Origin: Bacteroidales bacterium M6
GTDB lineage: Bacteria; Bacteroidota; Bacteroidia; Bacteroidales; Muribaculaceae
Reading direction: 5' to 3'
Assembly (NCBI GenBank): GCA_001689485.1
Contig: LUJQ01000003.1
Span: 1-64,000 of the forward strand
Length of the DNA stretch: 64,000 bases
In this document: in pieces, positions 36,251-44,641 of the stretch
Position numbering within the stretch: position 1 is the first letter of the stretch
How the letters are laid out: every line of letters begins with the position of its first letter
Translations under genes and position numbers: made by a program
Notes under the pieces: model-generated
The model's database searches: none
Told to the model about the DNA's origin: nothing
The model's input: only the letters and a program-made list of their open reading frames with translations

Positions 36251-36328
36251 TACCTTTGCATCAGTTTTTCATGGTATTAGATTTAAGGTAAGAAGATTAT
36301 TCGTCGGGATGACGAGTAATTTTTTTTT
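36251..36328 (+). ncRNA. Candidate small RNA with its own promoter and terminator
   Basis: TACCTTTG at 36251-36258 is a perfect -7 box, with a weak TATG at 36228-36231 as -33 element. From about 36264 a short RNA would include GGTATTAGATTTAAGGTAAG and end with the hairpin 36296-36305/36311-36320 (loop GGGAT) and a T8 run to 36328. From memory, the segment TTAGATTTAAGGT recurs in many Bacteroides genomes, so this may be a dispersed small-RNA family. It encodes no protein. Confidence 0.5.
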
Positions 36329-36365
36329 GTACCTTCCCGAAGGCATAATCGACATAAGATTGATG

Positions 36366-37223
36366 TCAATATTCAGAGAATAATGAAGGTTTGATTACGA
36401 TGCCGATTCTGAACTGCGACACGTGCTGTTTATAGGCCAGCAACCCTTCCCCATAACCGTTGTAATATTGCGCAAAAAGATACTGGTTTGACTGGGTGGA
36501 GAACCTGTAGGCACCTTCGAGGATAATATTGTAATGGCTGAACGGGTTCCATGTACCCGCACGCCTTATGAGGTTCACCGATGCCGATACCTTCCTGTTT
36601 GGCGACTGGATAGTCCATCCCACCTGGTAGATACCGCAATACTTCAGTATATCCCGGTTATTTACCCCATCGATTATAGGAATCCAGAACTTTCCGTAAA
36701 CCACGAAATTAGGGTCGACCATGATGCTGCCCCCAAGGGTAACCTTGTTCCACGACCTTGACTCCTCGCCGTCGCGACCGTTGCTCTCATGCTCGAGCTG
36801 CAATGACAGCTTGCCTACGAAACGGTTCTTTATGAACAGGGGCTTTGCCAGCCCGACCCCCGGATTGAAATTGAGGTCGGTCATAGGCATGGAATTCTCC
36901 AACACGTTCCAAAACACTTTCTGGGTGTAGTAAAGATAGAGATACGTACCCCATGGCAAGGTGCTTTTCGTAAGCTTCTGCGCAATCGAAATCTGGAACT
37001 TTATATTGGTGTTCTGCCTGTCGGGCTTATGGCCTATCGGGGGCCCGAAAATGAAATAGTTGTCTTTATAAAGTCCGAAATAATAGTGTGTATCGGCAAA
37101 TGCACGTTTGAGCGAATCAACATTAACATGCTCTCCGGGCAGATTTACAATCTGCGCCTTCGCAGGGGAAAAGCCACAAAAAAAGGCCAATACGGCAAGC
37201 AACAGCATTAACTGCGATTTCAT
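36366..37223 (-). CDS. pldA: Outer-membrane phospholipase A (PldA)
   Basis: A 285-residue outer-membrane phospholipase A1/A2 that hydrolyses phospholipids in the outer leaflet. The signal peptide ends near PAKA-Q. The catalytic region LQLEHESNGRDGEESRSWN contains the active-site His and Ser of the family, and YYNGYGEGLLAY near the C-terminus is also typical. A TATCTTTG box at 37287-37294 may be its promoter. It stands alone between the candidate small RNA and the DUF4369 gene. Confidence 0.88.
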   Translation of the reverse strand: MKSQLMLLLAVLAFFCGFSPAKAQIVNLPGEHVNVDSLKRAFADTHYYFGLYKDNYFIFGPPIGHKPDRQNTNIKFQISIAQKLTKSTLPWGTYLYLYYTQKVFWNVLENSMPMTDLNFNPGVGLAKPLFIKNRFVGKLSLQLEHESNGRDGEESRSWNKVTLGGSIMVDPNFVVYGKFWIPIIDGVNNRDILKYCGIYQVGWTIQSPNRKVSASVNLIRRAGTWNPFSHYNIILEGAYRFSTQSNQYLFAQYYNGYGEGLLAYKQHVSQFRIGIVIKPSLFSEY

Positions 37224-37449
37224 CGAAGAAAGTGAGGATTGGAAGTCATTCCGACTTCAAGTTGTACATCAACGTAAAGATTCATGCAAAGATAGATATT
37301 CTCGGCCTAACACACCGCCTTTGCAACCGCTATTTCATGCAAGTTTGGATGAAAAGATGGCATAAAATGCCTCAAAAAACGTAACTTTGCCGTTAATGAC
37401 GCAATGAAGTGATTTAAACAACAGCGTCTTGGTTGATTTTCCCTTACCT

Positions 37450-38523
37450 ATGGCTTCAGCAAATCATATGACAATCAGTGGCCGGATAAAGGCTTTTTCA
37501 ATGATGCTATGCATGGCCGCCGTCATGGCCGCCCTTTCATCGTGCGGCAACGACGGCACATTCCGCATCAACGGGCAGATAGAAAATTACGGCACCGGCA
37601 ACCTGCGTGTGGTGTATTACACCAACGGGGCGGTGCAGTCGGTGGTGGCTCCGGCCATCGACGGCAAATTCTCCATGACGGGACGGCTCGACCGCCCTAC
37701 CCTTGCCCGCATCTACACCGGTAACGGGGCCGTTGTGGGGAGGTTTACAGTCAAACCGGGTGAGACAATAGAGGCCGGATTCGATATAACCGACCCTACG
37801 GTGATGAAATTCAACGGTAACGACGATGCCGAACGGCTGGCAAAATTCATAACCGAAAACGCCGAATCCATCAAAAACGGCGATATGGGAAGCCTTAACG
37901 ACGCCATCGGGAAATATGTGCGCGATAATCCCAAACGCCTTGTGTCAGGCGTGCTTATGGCCGATTATTTCAACTTCCGGGGCAACGAACCTATCGCTAC
38001 GGAACTAATCGGGCTGTTATCTGACGAAGTGGTCACGGCAACATCACTTCACGGGGTGCTTGACCTTACACGCCCCCTATCCGTCCCACTCGATTCACTG
38101 GCACTCGGGCCCTTCACGCTCTTCAGCACTGCCGACTCGCTGGCCGAAATCAACACGAAGTCAAAACCTCGCACATTGCTGATGTTTCTCGACTCCCAGG
38201 CCAGGAAATCAGACTCCGTGAAGGCTGCCGTTTCAGCCCTGCTACCCCTTTCAAAAAACGGGCGGCTGATGATTGCCGACATATCCTGCGACCCCGATAC
38301 CGCATCATGGCATAAAAGCATAAAGGAAAAAATTCCGGCTGATTCACTGAAGCAGGACGTCGGCAAACACATCGGGCGGTATTGGGCCCCGGCCCCGTTC
38401 AACATCAAAGGGTTGGAAAAGCTACCCATAGCGGCAGTGCCATGGTTTATAGCAGCCGATTCCTCAAGCCGCGTACTTTATTGCGGCCCGTCAGTCACCA
38501 CGGCACGCAACGCCGTGAAATAA
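37450..38523 (+). CDS. DUF4369-domain lipoprotein, thioredoxin-like
   Basis: A 357-residue lipoprotein. The signal peptide ends at ALSSC (lipidated cysteine near residue 33), followed by the DUF4369 beta domain (GTFRINGQIENYGTGNLRVVYY). The C-terminal part (about residues 240-350) has the strand order of a thioredoxin-like domain but no CxxC motif, so a redox role is doubtful. ATG 37450 was chosen; ATG 37468 is an alternative. A TAACTTTG box at 37382-37389 is the likely promoter. It precedes the ComM-like gene by 12 bases. Confidence 0.75.
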   Translation: MASANHMTISGRIKAFSMMLCMAAVMAALSSCGNDGTFRINGQIENYGTGNLRVVYYTNGAVQSVVAPAIDGKFSMTGRLDRPTLARIYTGNGAVVGRFTVKPGETIEAGFDITDPTVMKFNGNDDAERLAKFITENAESIKNGDMGSLNDAIGKYVRDNPKRLVSGVLMADYFNFRGNEPIATELIGLLSDEVVTATSLHGVLDLTRPLSVPLDSLALGPFTLFSTADSLAEINTKSKPRTLLMFLDSQARKSDSVKAAVSALLPLSKNGRLMIADISCDPDTASWHKSIKEKIPADSLKQDVGKHIGRYWAPAPFNIKGLEKLPIAAVPWFIAADSSSRVLYCGPSVTTARNAVK

Positions 38524-38535
38524 CCTTCCACCATC

Positions 38536-40077
38536 ATGCTCGTAAAAGCCTGCGGCGCAGCCCTGCAAGGGATTGACGCCATACCAATCACCATCGAAGT
38601 CCTTGCCGGAAACGGCATACAGTTCATCATGGTCGGGCTGCCCGACACGGCAGTGAAAGAGAGCGCCGAACGCGTTATCTCGGCTATAGGCCAAAGCGGG
38701 TATGAATTCCCACGTAAAAAAGTGGTGGTCAACATGGCGCCTGCCGATGTCCGTAAGGAAGGCTCGGCCTACGACCTCCCCATAGCCCTGGGTGTGCTCG
38801 CGGCCGACGGGCAGATCAGCGCCCCGCACCTGGGCGAATACCTTATAATGGGGGAATTGTCGCTCGACGGCACGCTGCTGCCCGTCAAAGGTGTGCTCCC
38901 TATGGCGATAATGGCGCGTGCCATGCACATGAAAGGGATGATTGTTCCTGAGGCCAACGCAACCGAAGGAGCGGTGGTCAACAATCTCGACGTCTATGGC
39001 ATGCGCTCGCTCCGCGAAGTAACCGGGTTCCTCCAAGGGGCATCCACAGCCAGCCCCACTGTTGTAAACACCCGCGAGGAATTCGGGAAAGCCTGCCAGG
39101 TATCCGATTTCGATTTTGCCGATGTAAAAGGGCAGGAAAGCGTGAAACGGGCGTTCGAGGTGGCATGTGCCGGTGGGCATAACATACTGCTTGCTGGCCC
39201 TCCCGGCTCGGGCAAATCCATGATGGCAAAACGGCTGCCGTCGATACTCCCACCCCTGTCGCTCGGCGAGGCTCTCGAAACCACCAAAATCCACTCCGTT
39301 GCCGGAAAGCTTAAAAGCGGGTCTACACTTATGACGACCCGCCCGTTCAGGGCGCCACACCACACCATTTCGCCGGTAGCCCTCGTAGGGGGAGGCGCCA
39401 ACCCCATGCCGGGTGAAATATCGCTGGCTCACAACGGGGTGCTGTTTCTCGACGAATTCCCGGAATTTTCCCGTTCGGTGCTTGAAGTGATGCGCCAGCC
39501 GCTAGAGGACAGGCATATCAACATATCACGTGCTAAATATTCAATCGACTACCCCGCAGGTTTCATGCTCGTAGCCTCGATGAATCCCTGCCCCTGCGGC
39601 TTCTACAACCACCCCACCAAGGAATGCACCTGCTCCCAAATCCAGGTGCAACGCTATCTCAGCCGCATCTCAGGCCCGCTGCTCGACCGTATCGACCTAC
39701 AGGTGGAAATCATGCCGGTGCCATTTAAGGAATTGCAAACAATGCAACCCGGCGAGACATCAGCCGCTATCCGCGCACGCGTGATGCGTGCCCGCGAAAT
39801 CCAGGCCATGCGCTTCAGCGATGAAAACCATATCCACTGCAACGCACAGATGACACCACGCATGCTCTCACGCTGGGCGCGCCCCACACCCGAAGCGATG
39901 GGCATTCTCGAACATGCAATGCTGAAATTCGACATGAGCGCACGCGCCTACGACCGCATCCTCAAAGTTGCCCGCACCATAGCCGACCTCGACGAATCAG
40001 CAACCATCGGCGCCCCCCACATCAGCGAGGCAGTTTCCTACCGCACCCTCGACCGCTCCTCCTGGGGTCTTAAATAA
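38536..40077 (+). CDS. comM: YifB/ComM-family Mg-chelatase-like AAA+ ATPase
   Basis: A 513-residue protein with an N-terminal Lon-protease-like fold (residues 1-170, VKACGAALQGIDAIPI), the Mg-chelatase AAA+ core with Walker A GPPGSGKSMMAKR and a VLFLDEFPEF Walker B, four cysteines in CPCGFYNHPTKECTC, and a C-terminal Mg-chelatase helical domain. In Vibrio the homologue ComM is a helicase that promotes branch migration in natural transformation. The short gap to the DUF4369 gene suggests one transcript. Confidence 0.92.
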   Translation: MLVKACGAALQGIDAIPITIEVLAGNGIQFIMVGLPDTAVKESAERVISAIGQSGYEFPRKKVVVNMAPADVRKEGSAYDLPIALGVLAADGQISAPHLGEYLIMGELSLDGTLLPVKGVLPMAIMARAMHMKGMIVPEANATEGAVVNNLDVYGMRSLREVTGFLQGASTASPTVVNTREEFGKACQVSDFDFADVKGQESVKRAFEVACAGGHNILLAGPPGSGKSMMAKRLPSILPPLSLGEALETTKIHSVAGKLKSGSTLMTTRPFRAPHHTISPVALVGGGANPMPGEISLAHNGVLFLDEFPEFSRSVLEVMRQPLEDRHINISRAKYSIDYPAGFMLVASMNPCPCGFYNHPTKECTCSQIQVQRYLSRISGPLLDRIDLQVEIMPVPFKELQTMQPGETSAAIRARVMRAREIQAMRFSDENHIHCNAQMTPRMLSRWARPTPEAMGILEHAMLKFDMSARAYDRILKVARTIADLDESATIGAPHISEAVSYRTLDRSSWGLK

Positions 40078-40092
40078 TCCCCGGCCGGTACA

Positions 40093-40118
40093 GTTATCGG
40101 GCAAGCTTGCCCGATAAC
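40093..40118. repeat. REP-like perfect 26-base palindrome before the RAYT-like gene
   Basis: A perfect 13-base arm palindrome with no spacer: GTTATCGGGCAAG at 40093-40105 and its complement to 40118. A C-rich, G-poor stretch follows to 40205. It may end the comM transcript with Rho, or be a REP substrate for the neighbouring transposase-like gene. Confidence 0.6.
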
Positions 40119-40188
40119 CCCACTACCCCGAATCCCATCAACCCTCCTCTACACCCATCACCTCAAATTTCTAATCACCCCTCCTCCC

Positions 40189-41175
40189 ATGCCTCCCCCT
40201 CCAACCAGACCGGCCTATTTCAAACCGGTTATCCATAACCAGCTGCGGCGTGCCAGATGGCACGACTACCACAGCCGCTGCATATATATGGTCACCATCA
40301 CCCTTGCCAGCGGCGCCCCGCCTCTTGGTTATCTGCAAAATGCCGACAACCCGGCTTCGGCATTTATAAAACCCACAATCGAAGGCACAATAGTCAGCAA
40401 TGAAATAATTGCAACCCCTGCCCACCATCCTTTGGTCAAAATCCTCTCCTTCGTCATAATGCCTGACCATATCCATATACTTCTATTTGTAACCGCCACA
40501 ATAAAAAAGCCTTTAGGTTCCATTATCCAATCGCTAAAAGCTTCCTCAACCGCCAAAATCAGAAAAGCGACACAAACCGCCCGCCATATATTTGCAGAAG
40601 GCTTCCATGACAGAATCCTCTCCCGCAACGGCCAACTCGAAATTTTATACCGTTATATTGCCGACAATCCCCGCCGACTGGCCATAAAACGCAAGCTCCC
40701 CGACCTGTTTCGAAAATACCTGCACCTACGCATAGGGAACGAGGAATATGCCGCATATGGCAATATTTTCCTCCTGCGCGATTTTGACAAGGAAGCCGTA
40801 GCCATACACCGCTCATGGAGCACATCGGAACGAACCTCACACGAGCGTCGATGGCTGGCATGCGCATCAAACGGCGGGGTGCTTGTGTCGCCGTTCATAA
40901 GCCGGGATGAAAAAGCCTTGCGTGAACGAGCCATCGAACATGGTGCACGCATAATACAATTGAGGGCTGAAGGATTCCCCGGCCGGTTCAAACCAACAGG
41001 ACGCGACTTCGGATTATGCGAGTCAGGGCGCCTGCTGTTGCTGGCACCATGGCCGGATAATTCAAGCCGCTTAACAATGAACCGGGATACTGCGCTGACC
41101 CTCAACCGACTGGCAAACGGCATAGCCGCAGGCCGGACGGATAACGCGGTTATTTTACCGGGACGGTATCGGTGA
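40189..41175 (+). CDS. RAYT-like HUH (IS200/Y1) transposase with extra C-terminal domain
   Basis: A 328-residue protein. Residues 80-165 carry the Y1/HUH transposase core: MPDHIHILL with H94 and H96, and YRYIADNPRR with candidate catalytic Y154 or Y156. This form, single-copy without flanking insertion-sequence ends, fits REP-associated tyrosine transposases. From about residue 220 there is an additional domain (CASNGGVLVSPFISRDEKALRERA, then FGLCESGRLLLLAP) with a Rossmann-like feel resembling DprA/SLOG proteins. I recall similar tails in other Bacteroidetes. Its end overlaps convergent pdxB by 26 bases. Confidence 0.75.
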   Translation: MPPPPTRPAYFKPVIHNQLRRARWHDYHSRCIYMVTITLASGAPPLGYLQNADNPASAFIKPTIEGTIVSNEIIATPAHHPLVKILSFVIMPDHIHILLFVTATIKKPLGSIIQSLKASSTAKIRKATQTARHIFAEGFHDRILSRNGQLEILYRYIADNPRRLAIKRKLPDLFRKYLHLRIGNEEYAAYGNIFLLRDFDKEAVAIHRSWSTSERTSHERRWLACASNGGVLVSPFISRDEKALRERAIEHGARIIQLRAEGFPGRFKPTGRDFGLCESGRLLLLAPWPDNSSRLTMNRDTALTLNRLANGIAAGRTDNAVILPGRYR

Positions 41176-42241
41176 AGCCGAGTTCGTGACGGAGGGGATA
41201 GTTGTTGCGGAGCTGTTCGAAAACAGCGGGGTTAAAGGTTGATTTAAGGAGGTCGGAATCCACCAGAGGGTTATAGGAGGCAAGGATGGAACCGGGAGTG
41301 AGAACGGTATTTTTGTCATACCGCCCGATAACCGGACACTCAGAGGCGGGAGAAACGGGTTTCTGGGAACCGGGTTGGCCGAAATGGCGGAGTGCTGCCG
41401 AAACCACTGCGGCGGTGGCGCGGCGCTTCCCTTCCACCGAGTAGCCAGCTATATGCGGGGTGGCAATATCGGCAAGGCGCAATAGCTCGCGATTTATGGC
41501 CGGTTCCCCCTCCCAGCAGTCAATCACGCATGCGGATAGCCGCCGTGCGCTGATGGCGCTTAAAACCGCCTCTGTGTCGACGATAGGCCCACGCGCGGCA
41601 TTAATGAAAACAGGCGTACGCTTCAACGAGCTGAAAAAATGCCTGTCGGCAAGATGATGCGTGGCATCGCGGCCGGTTTTGGTGTGCGGCGTGTGTATGG
41701 TGATTATATCGCATTTTTCCGCTATCTCGGAAAGGGTTACAAACGGCTCGCTGCCGCTTGCGAATGGCCCGGCAGGATTCCACCCGCCATCCCTGCGCTG
41801 ACGCGGAGGGTCGCATGCCAGCACTTTCACCCCAAGCCTGCGTGCCCAATCGGCAACTATCGAGCCTACATGCCCCAGCCCTACTATTCCCAGGGTCAGC
41901 CCCTGCCAGTCATCCCGCCTGAGGGTGAAAACCGAAGCCCACACATATTGCGCCACCGCCGGGGCATTGCATCCGGGGGCTGAAACCACCTCGATACCAT
42001 TATCGCGGCAATATCCGAGGTCGATATGGTCGGTGCCGATAGTGGCCGTGGCAACGAAACGCACCCGCGACCCATCCAACAGCGCGGCATCACAACGTGT
42101 GCGTGTGCGCACAATCAATGCATCGGCATCACGCACAGCTTCAGGGGTTATCCCTTCCGGGGGGAGGAAAGTCGTGTCGGCCACCCCGGCAAAAGCATTG
42201 CCTACATAGGGGATATGCGATTCGATTACAATCTTCGGCAT
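41150..42241 (-). CDS. pdxB: Erythronate-4-phosphate dehydrogenase PdxB
   Basis: PdxB oxidises 4-phosphoerythronate in the DXP-dependent vitamin B6 pathway. The 363-residue protein belongs to the D-isomer 2-hydroxyacid dehydrogenases. It has the NAD-binding LGIVGLGHVGSIVA, the substrate segment ATIGTDHIDL and CNAPAVAQYVW, and the catalytic HTPHTKTG region; the C-terminal PdxB dimerisation part is present. The pathway's final ring-closing gene pdxJ lies at the other end of this window. Confidence 0.93.
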   Translation of the reverse strand: MPKIVIESHIPYVGNAFAGVADTTFLPPEGITPEAVRDADALIVRTRTRCDAALLDGSRVRFVATATIGTDHIDLGYCRDNGIEVVSAPGCNAPAVAQYVWASVFTLRRDDWQGLTLGIVGLGHVGSIVADWARRLGVKVLACDPPRQRRDGGWNPAGPFASGSEPFVTLSEIAEKCDIITIHTPHTKTGRDATHHLADRHFFSSLKRTPVFINAARGPIVDTEAVLSAISARRLSACVIDCWEGEPAINRELLRLADIATPHIAGYSVEGKRRATAAVVSAALRHFGQPGSQKPVSPASECPVIGRYDKNTVLTPGSILASYNPLVDSDLLKSTFNPAVFEQLRNNYPLRHELGFTDTVPVK

Positions 42242-42274
42242 GACGATAAATAAATTGAGACCGGGCTATGCCGC

Positions 42275-43255
42275 TCATGCCACCGCCCATGCATACAACC
42301 CGGCATAGCACCCGATAAGGAGAACAATGGCTATATAGCTGCGGCGATGACGGCGATAGGTGAAGAAATGCCCCACCTGATAGGCCGCCAGGCAGTTGAG
42401 CAACGGGATATAGAACGTGAAATTATTGAAATCAAGTAAGGTGAATGCTGCCGTGGCTATGAATGCCGTGGTCAGGAAGCCGTTATAGGCGCGCACGCGC
42501 GAATTGTAACTGAGGATTTTCAGAATATTCGCAATAGTGAAGCATACACCTACAAGGATTGTAAAGCCGGTGGTGGCAAAAGCCTGTACCGCCTCACGGG
42601 TATCGAACACCGACCAGGCCACAACCATTTCAGGCCACTGGAGGTTTTCTGGACGCACCAACCCCGACCCGAACAGAATCCAGGCAGGCGTAATCATCCC
42701 CAACAGGGCTGCCAGGCAGGTGCGCAGTGTGAATATCCTCATCTGCATGCATCCCAGCAGCAATACAGGGATATAGAAAAGATAACCTGTCTGGGTGAAA
42801 GCGCATGCACCGGCCAGGACAAATACAAGGAACACACGCCGCTGCCCGTTCTCATTACCGAACTCCGAAAACAGGAGCATGGTGCAGAACAGTATGACCA
42901 GCAAAAGCAACGTGCCGCCGTAGAACTGCCCCAAAGTGGTAGGCGAGGCAATCTGCATGGCCATAAACATTGTGGCCACAAGCGCCGTAAGGCTGCGCAA
43001 CACGTTAAACGCCCGGTTGATATAAACGGTCAATAACGCTGCAAACACATTGGCCGACAGGTTCACTACAGCCGACACCCAGTTGAAATCCAGCCACATA
43101 TTGGCCGATGGCAATCCCAGGCCGAGATTGCCGTCGATATGCGCCACAGCCCCCTTCTCCCAGGCTATAGCACAACTTACACAGGCCAAGAAGGTAATCA
43201 GTATGGTTGAACCCTTCGTATGCAGAAAAGCCGTTATGTGGCGGTCACGCAGCAT
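42275..43255 (-). CDS. Polytopic membrane protein, unknown function
   Basis: A 326-residue protein made almost entirely of about ten hydrophobic helices, with a basic loop (YRRHRRSY) before the last one. There is no signal peptide or recognised motif. Proteins of this size and pattern near purD in Bacteroidales are annotated as hypothetical membrane proteins. It lies between purD and pdxB on the same strand, with gaps of 46 and 33 bases, so one operon is likely. Confidence 0.65.
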   Translation of the reverse strand: MLRDRHITAFLHTKGSTILITFLACVSCAIAWEKGAVAHIDGNLGLGLPSANMWLDFNWVSAVVNLSANVFAALLTVYINRAFNVLRSLTALVATMFMAMQIASPTTLGQFYGGTLLLLVILFCTMLLFSEFGNENGQRRVFLVFVLAGACAFTQTGYLFYIPVLLLGCMQMRIFTLRTCLAALLGMITPAWILFGSGLVRPENLQWPEMVVAWSVFDTREAVQAFATTGFTILVGVCFTIANILKILSYNSRVRAYNGFLTTAFIATAAFTLLDFNNFTFYIPLLNCLAAYQVGHFFTYRRHRRSYIAIVLLIGCYAGLYAWAVA

Positions 43256-43301
43256 GGTCTATCTACCGGCAATTATTTAGAACCCAGATATAGCGCCGGT
43301 A

Positions 43302-44573
43302 TCAGCCAAGAAGGTCTCGGCCGATGTCGCGGCGGAAATATTTGCCTTCGAACCCTACGGCAAGGGCTGAACGGAAACTGCGTTCGAGCGCCGACGGTAT
43401 ATCTTCACCATACGAGCTGGCAGCAATCACACGGCCTCCCGAAGTGACAAGCTCACCATCCTTCCGCGCCGTACCGGCATGGAACAGGATGGATTCCGTA
43501 ACGGTTTCAGCGCCTGTTATAACTTTCCCTTTGGGATAGGAACCGGGATATCCACCCGATACCAACATCACGGTAACTGCAGTGCGAGGGTCGATTTCCA
43601 GAGGCAGCTCACCGAGGTCGCCCTTGGCCGAGGCCACAAGCAACGGCACCAGGTCGGAAGCTATGCGGAGCATAACCACTTCTGTTTCGGGGTCGCCCAT
43701 ACGCACATTGTATTCTATCACCATCGGTTCCCCCCCGACATTGATAAGGCCGAGGAAAATAAAGCCGCGATAGTCAATGCCACGGCGCAAAAGCCCGTCG
43801 ACAGTGGGACGCACTATGCGCTCCTCAACCTTCGCCATAAAGGCAGCGTCGGCAAACGGCACGGGGCTTACAGCACCCATACCGCCGGTATTAAGCCCGG
43901 TGTCGCCTTCGCCTATACGCTTGTAATCCTTTGCAACGGGAAGGATGCGGTAGCCCCCGTGCCCGTCGGTAAGCACGAACACAGAGCACTCTATCCCTTT
44001 CAGGAACTCTTCAATCACCACTGTGGCCGAAGAAGCGCCGAACATGCCCGAAAGCATCTCTTTCAGTTCATGGCGTGCCTCATCCAAAGTGTCGAGAATC
44101 AGGACACCCTTCCCGGCGGCAAGTCCGTCGGCCTTGAGGACATAAGGGGGATTCAGTGCCTCAAGGAAACGGTATCCCTCCTCAAGGGTCTCAAGGGTGA
44201 AACTGCGGTAGCGGGCGGTGGGGATATTGTTATCCACCATAAACTGTTTTGCAAAATCCTTGCTCCCTTCAAGCATGGCACCGGCCTTTTCCGGCCCTAC
44301 CACAAGCAATGCGGGGTTGTTGGCCCTGAAATAATCGGTGACACCGGCAACCAACGGATCCTCGTTGCCGACAACGAGCAGTTCCACATGGTTCTCGGCT
44401 ACGAATTTTTCAATGGCGGGGAAATCGAGCGGCGAAAGCCCTACGTTTTCACCATAAGCATCAGTGCCGCCGTTGCCCGGGGCAATAAAGAGTTTGTCAG
44501 TTAGAGGGCTTTGCGACATTTTCCAGGCCAGTGCCGATTCGCGGCCACCCGAGCCTAACAGAAGGATATTCAT
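43302..44573 (-). CDS. purD: Phosphoribosylamine-glycine ligase (GAR synthetase)
   Basis: PurD joins glycine to phosphoribosylamine in step two of purine synthesis. The 423-residue ATP-grasp protein begins [18 protein letters not shown], has [16 protein letters not shown] (ATP-binding), [12 protein letters not shown] and [13 protein letters not shown], and ends with the metal-binding [13 protein letters not shown] and the C-terminal GARS domain. Length is normal. Confidence 0.96.
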   Translation of the reverse strand: MNILLLGSGGRESALAWKMSQSPLTDKLFIAPGNGGTDAYGENVGLSPLDFPAIEKFVAENHVELLVVGNEDPLVAGVTDYFRANNPALLVVGPEKAGAMLEGSKDFAKQFMVDNNIPTARYRSFTLETLEEGYRFLEALNPPYVLKADGLAAGKGVLILDTLDEARHELKEMLSGMFGASSATVVIEEFLKGIECSVFVLTDGHGGYRILPVAKDYKRIGEGDTGLNTGGMGAVSPVPFADAAFMAKVEERIVRPTVDGLLRRGIDYRGFIFLGLINVGGEPMVIEYNVRMGDPETEVVMLRIASDLVPLLVASAKGDLGELPLEIDPRTAVTVMLVSGGYPGSYPKGKVITGAETVTESILFHAGTARKDGELVTSGGRVIAASSYGEDIPSALERSFRSALAVGFEGKYFRRDIGRDLLG

Positions 44574-44641
44574 TGCAGGAATTTAATAATTGAAAAGTCA
44601 GGTATTGTTACAGTGGGAACTCAGCGTGGAAGGCGCGACCG

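Noticed and set aside
38491..39432. A 313-codon open frame on the minus strand
   Set aside because: It is antisense to the ComM-like ATPase and has composition typical of a shadow frame.
43479..44504. A long open frame (341 codons) on the plus strand
   Set aside because: It is antisense to purD, whose protein sequence is fully conserved; the frame has no recognisable domain.
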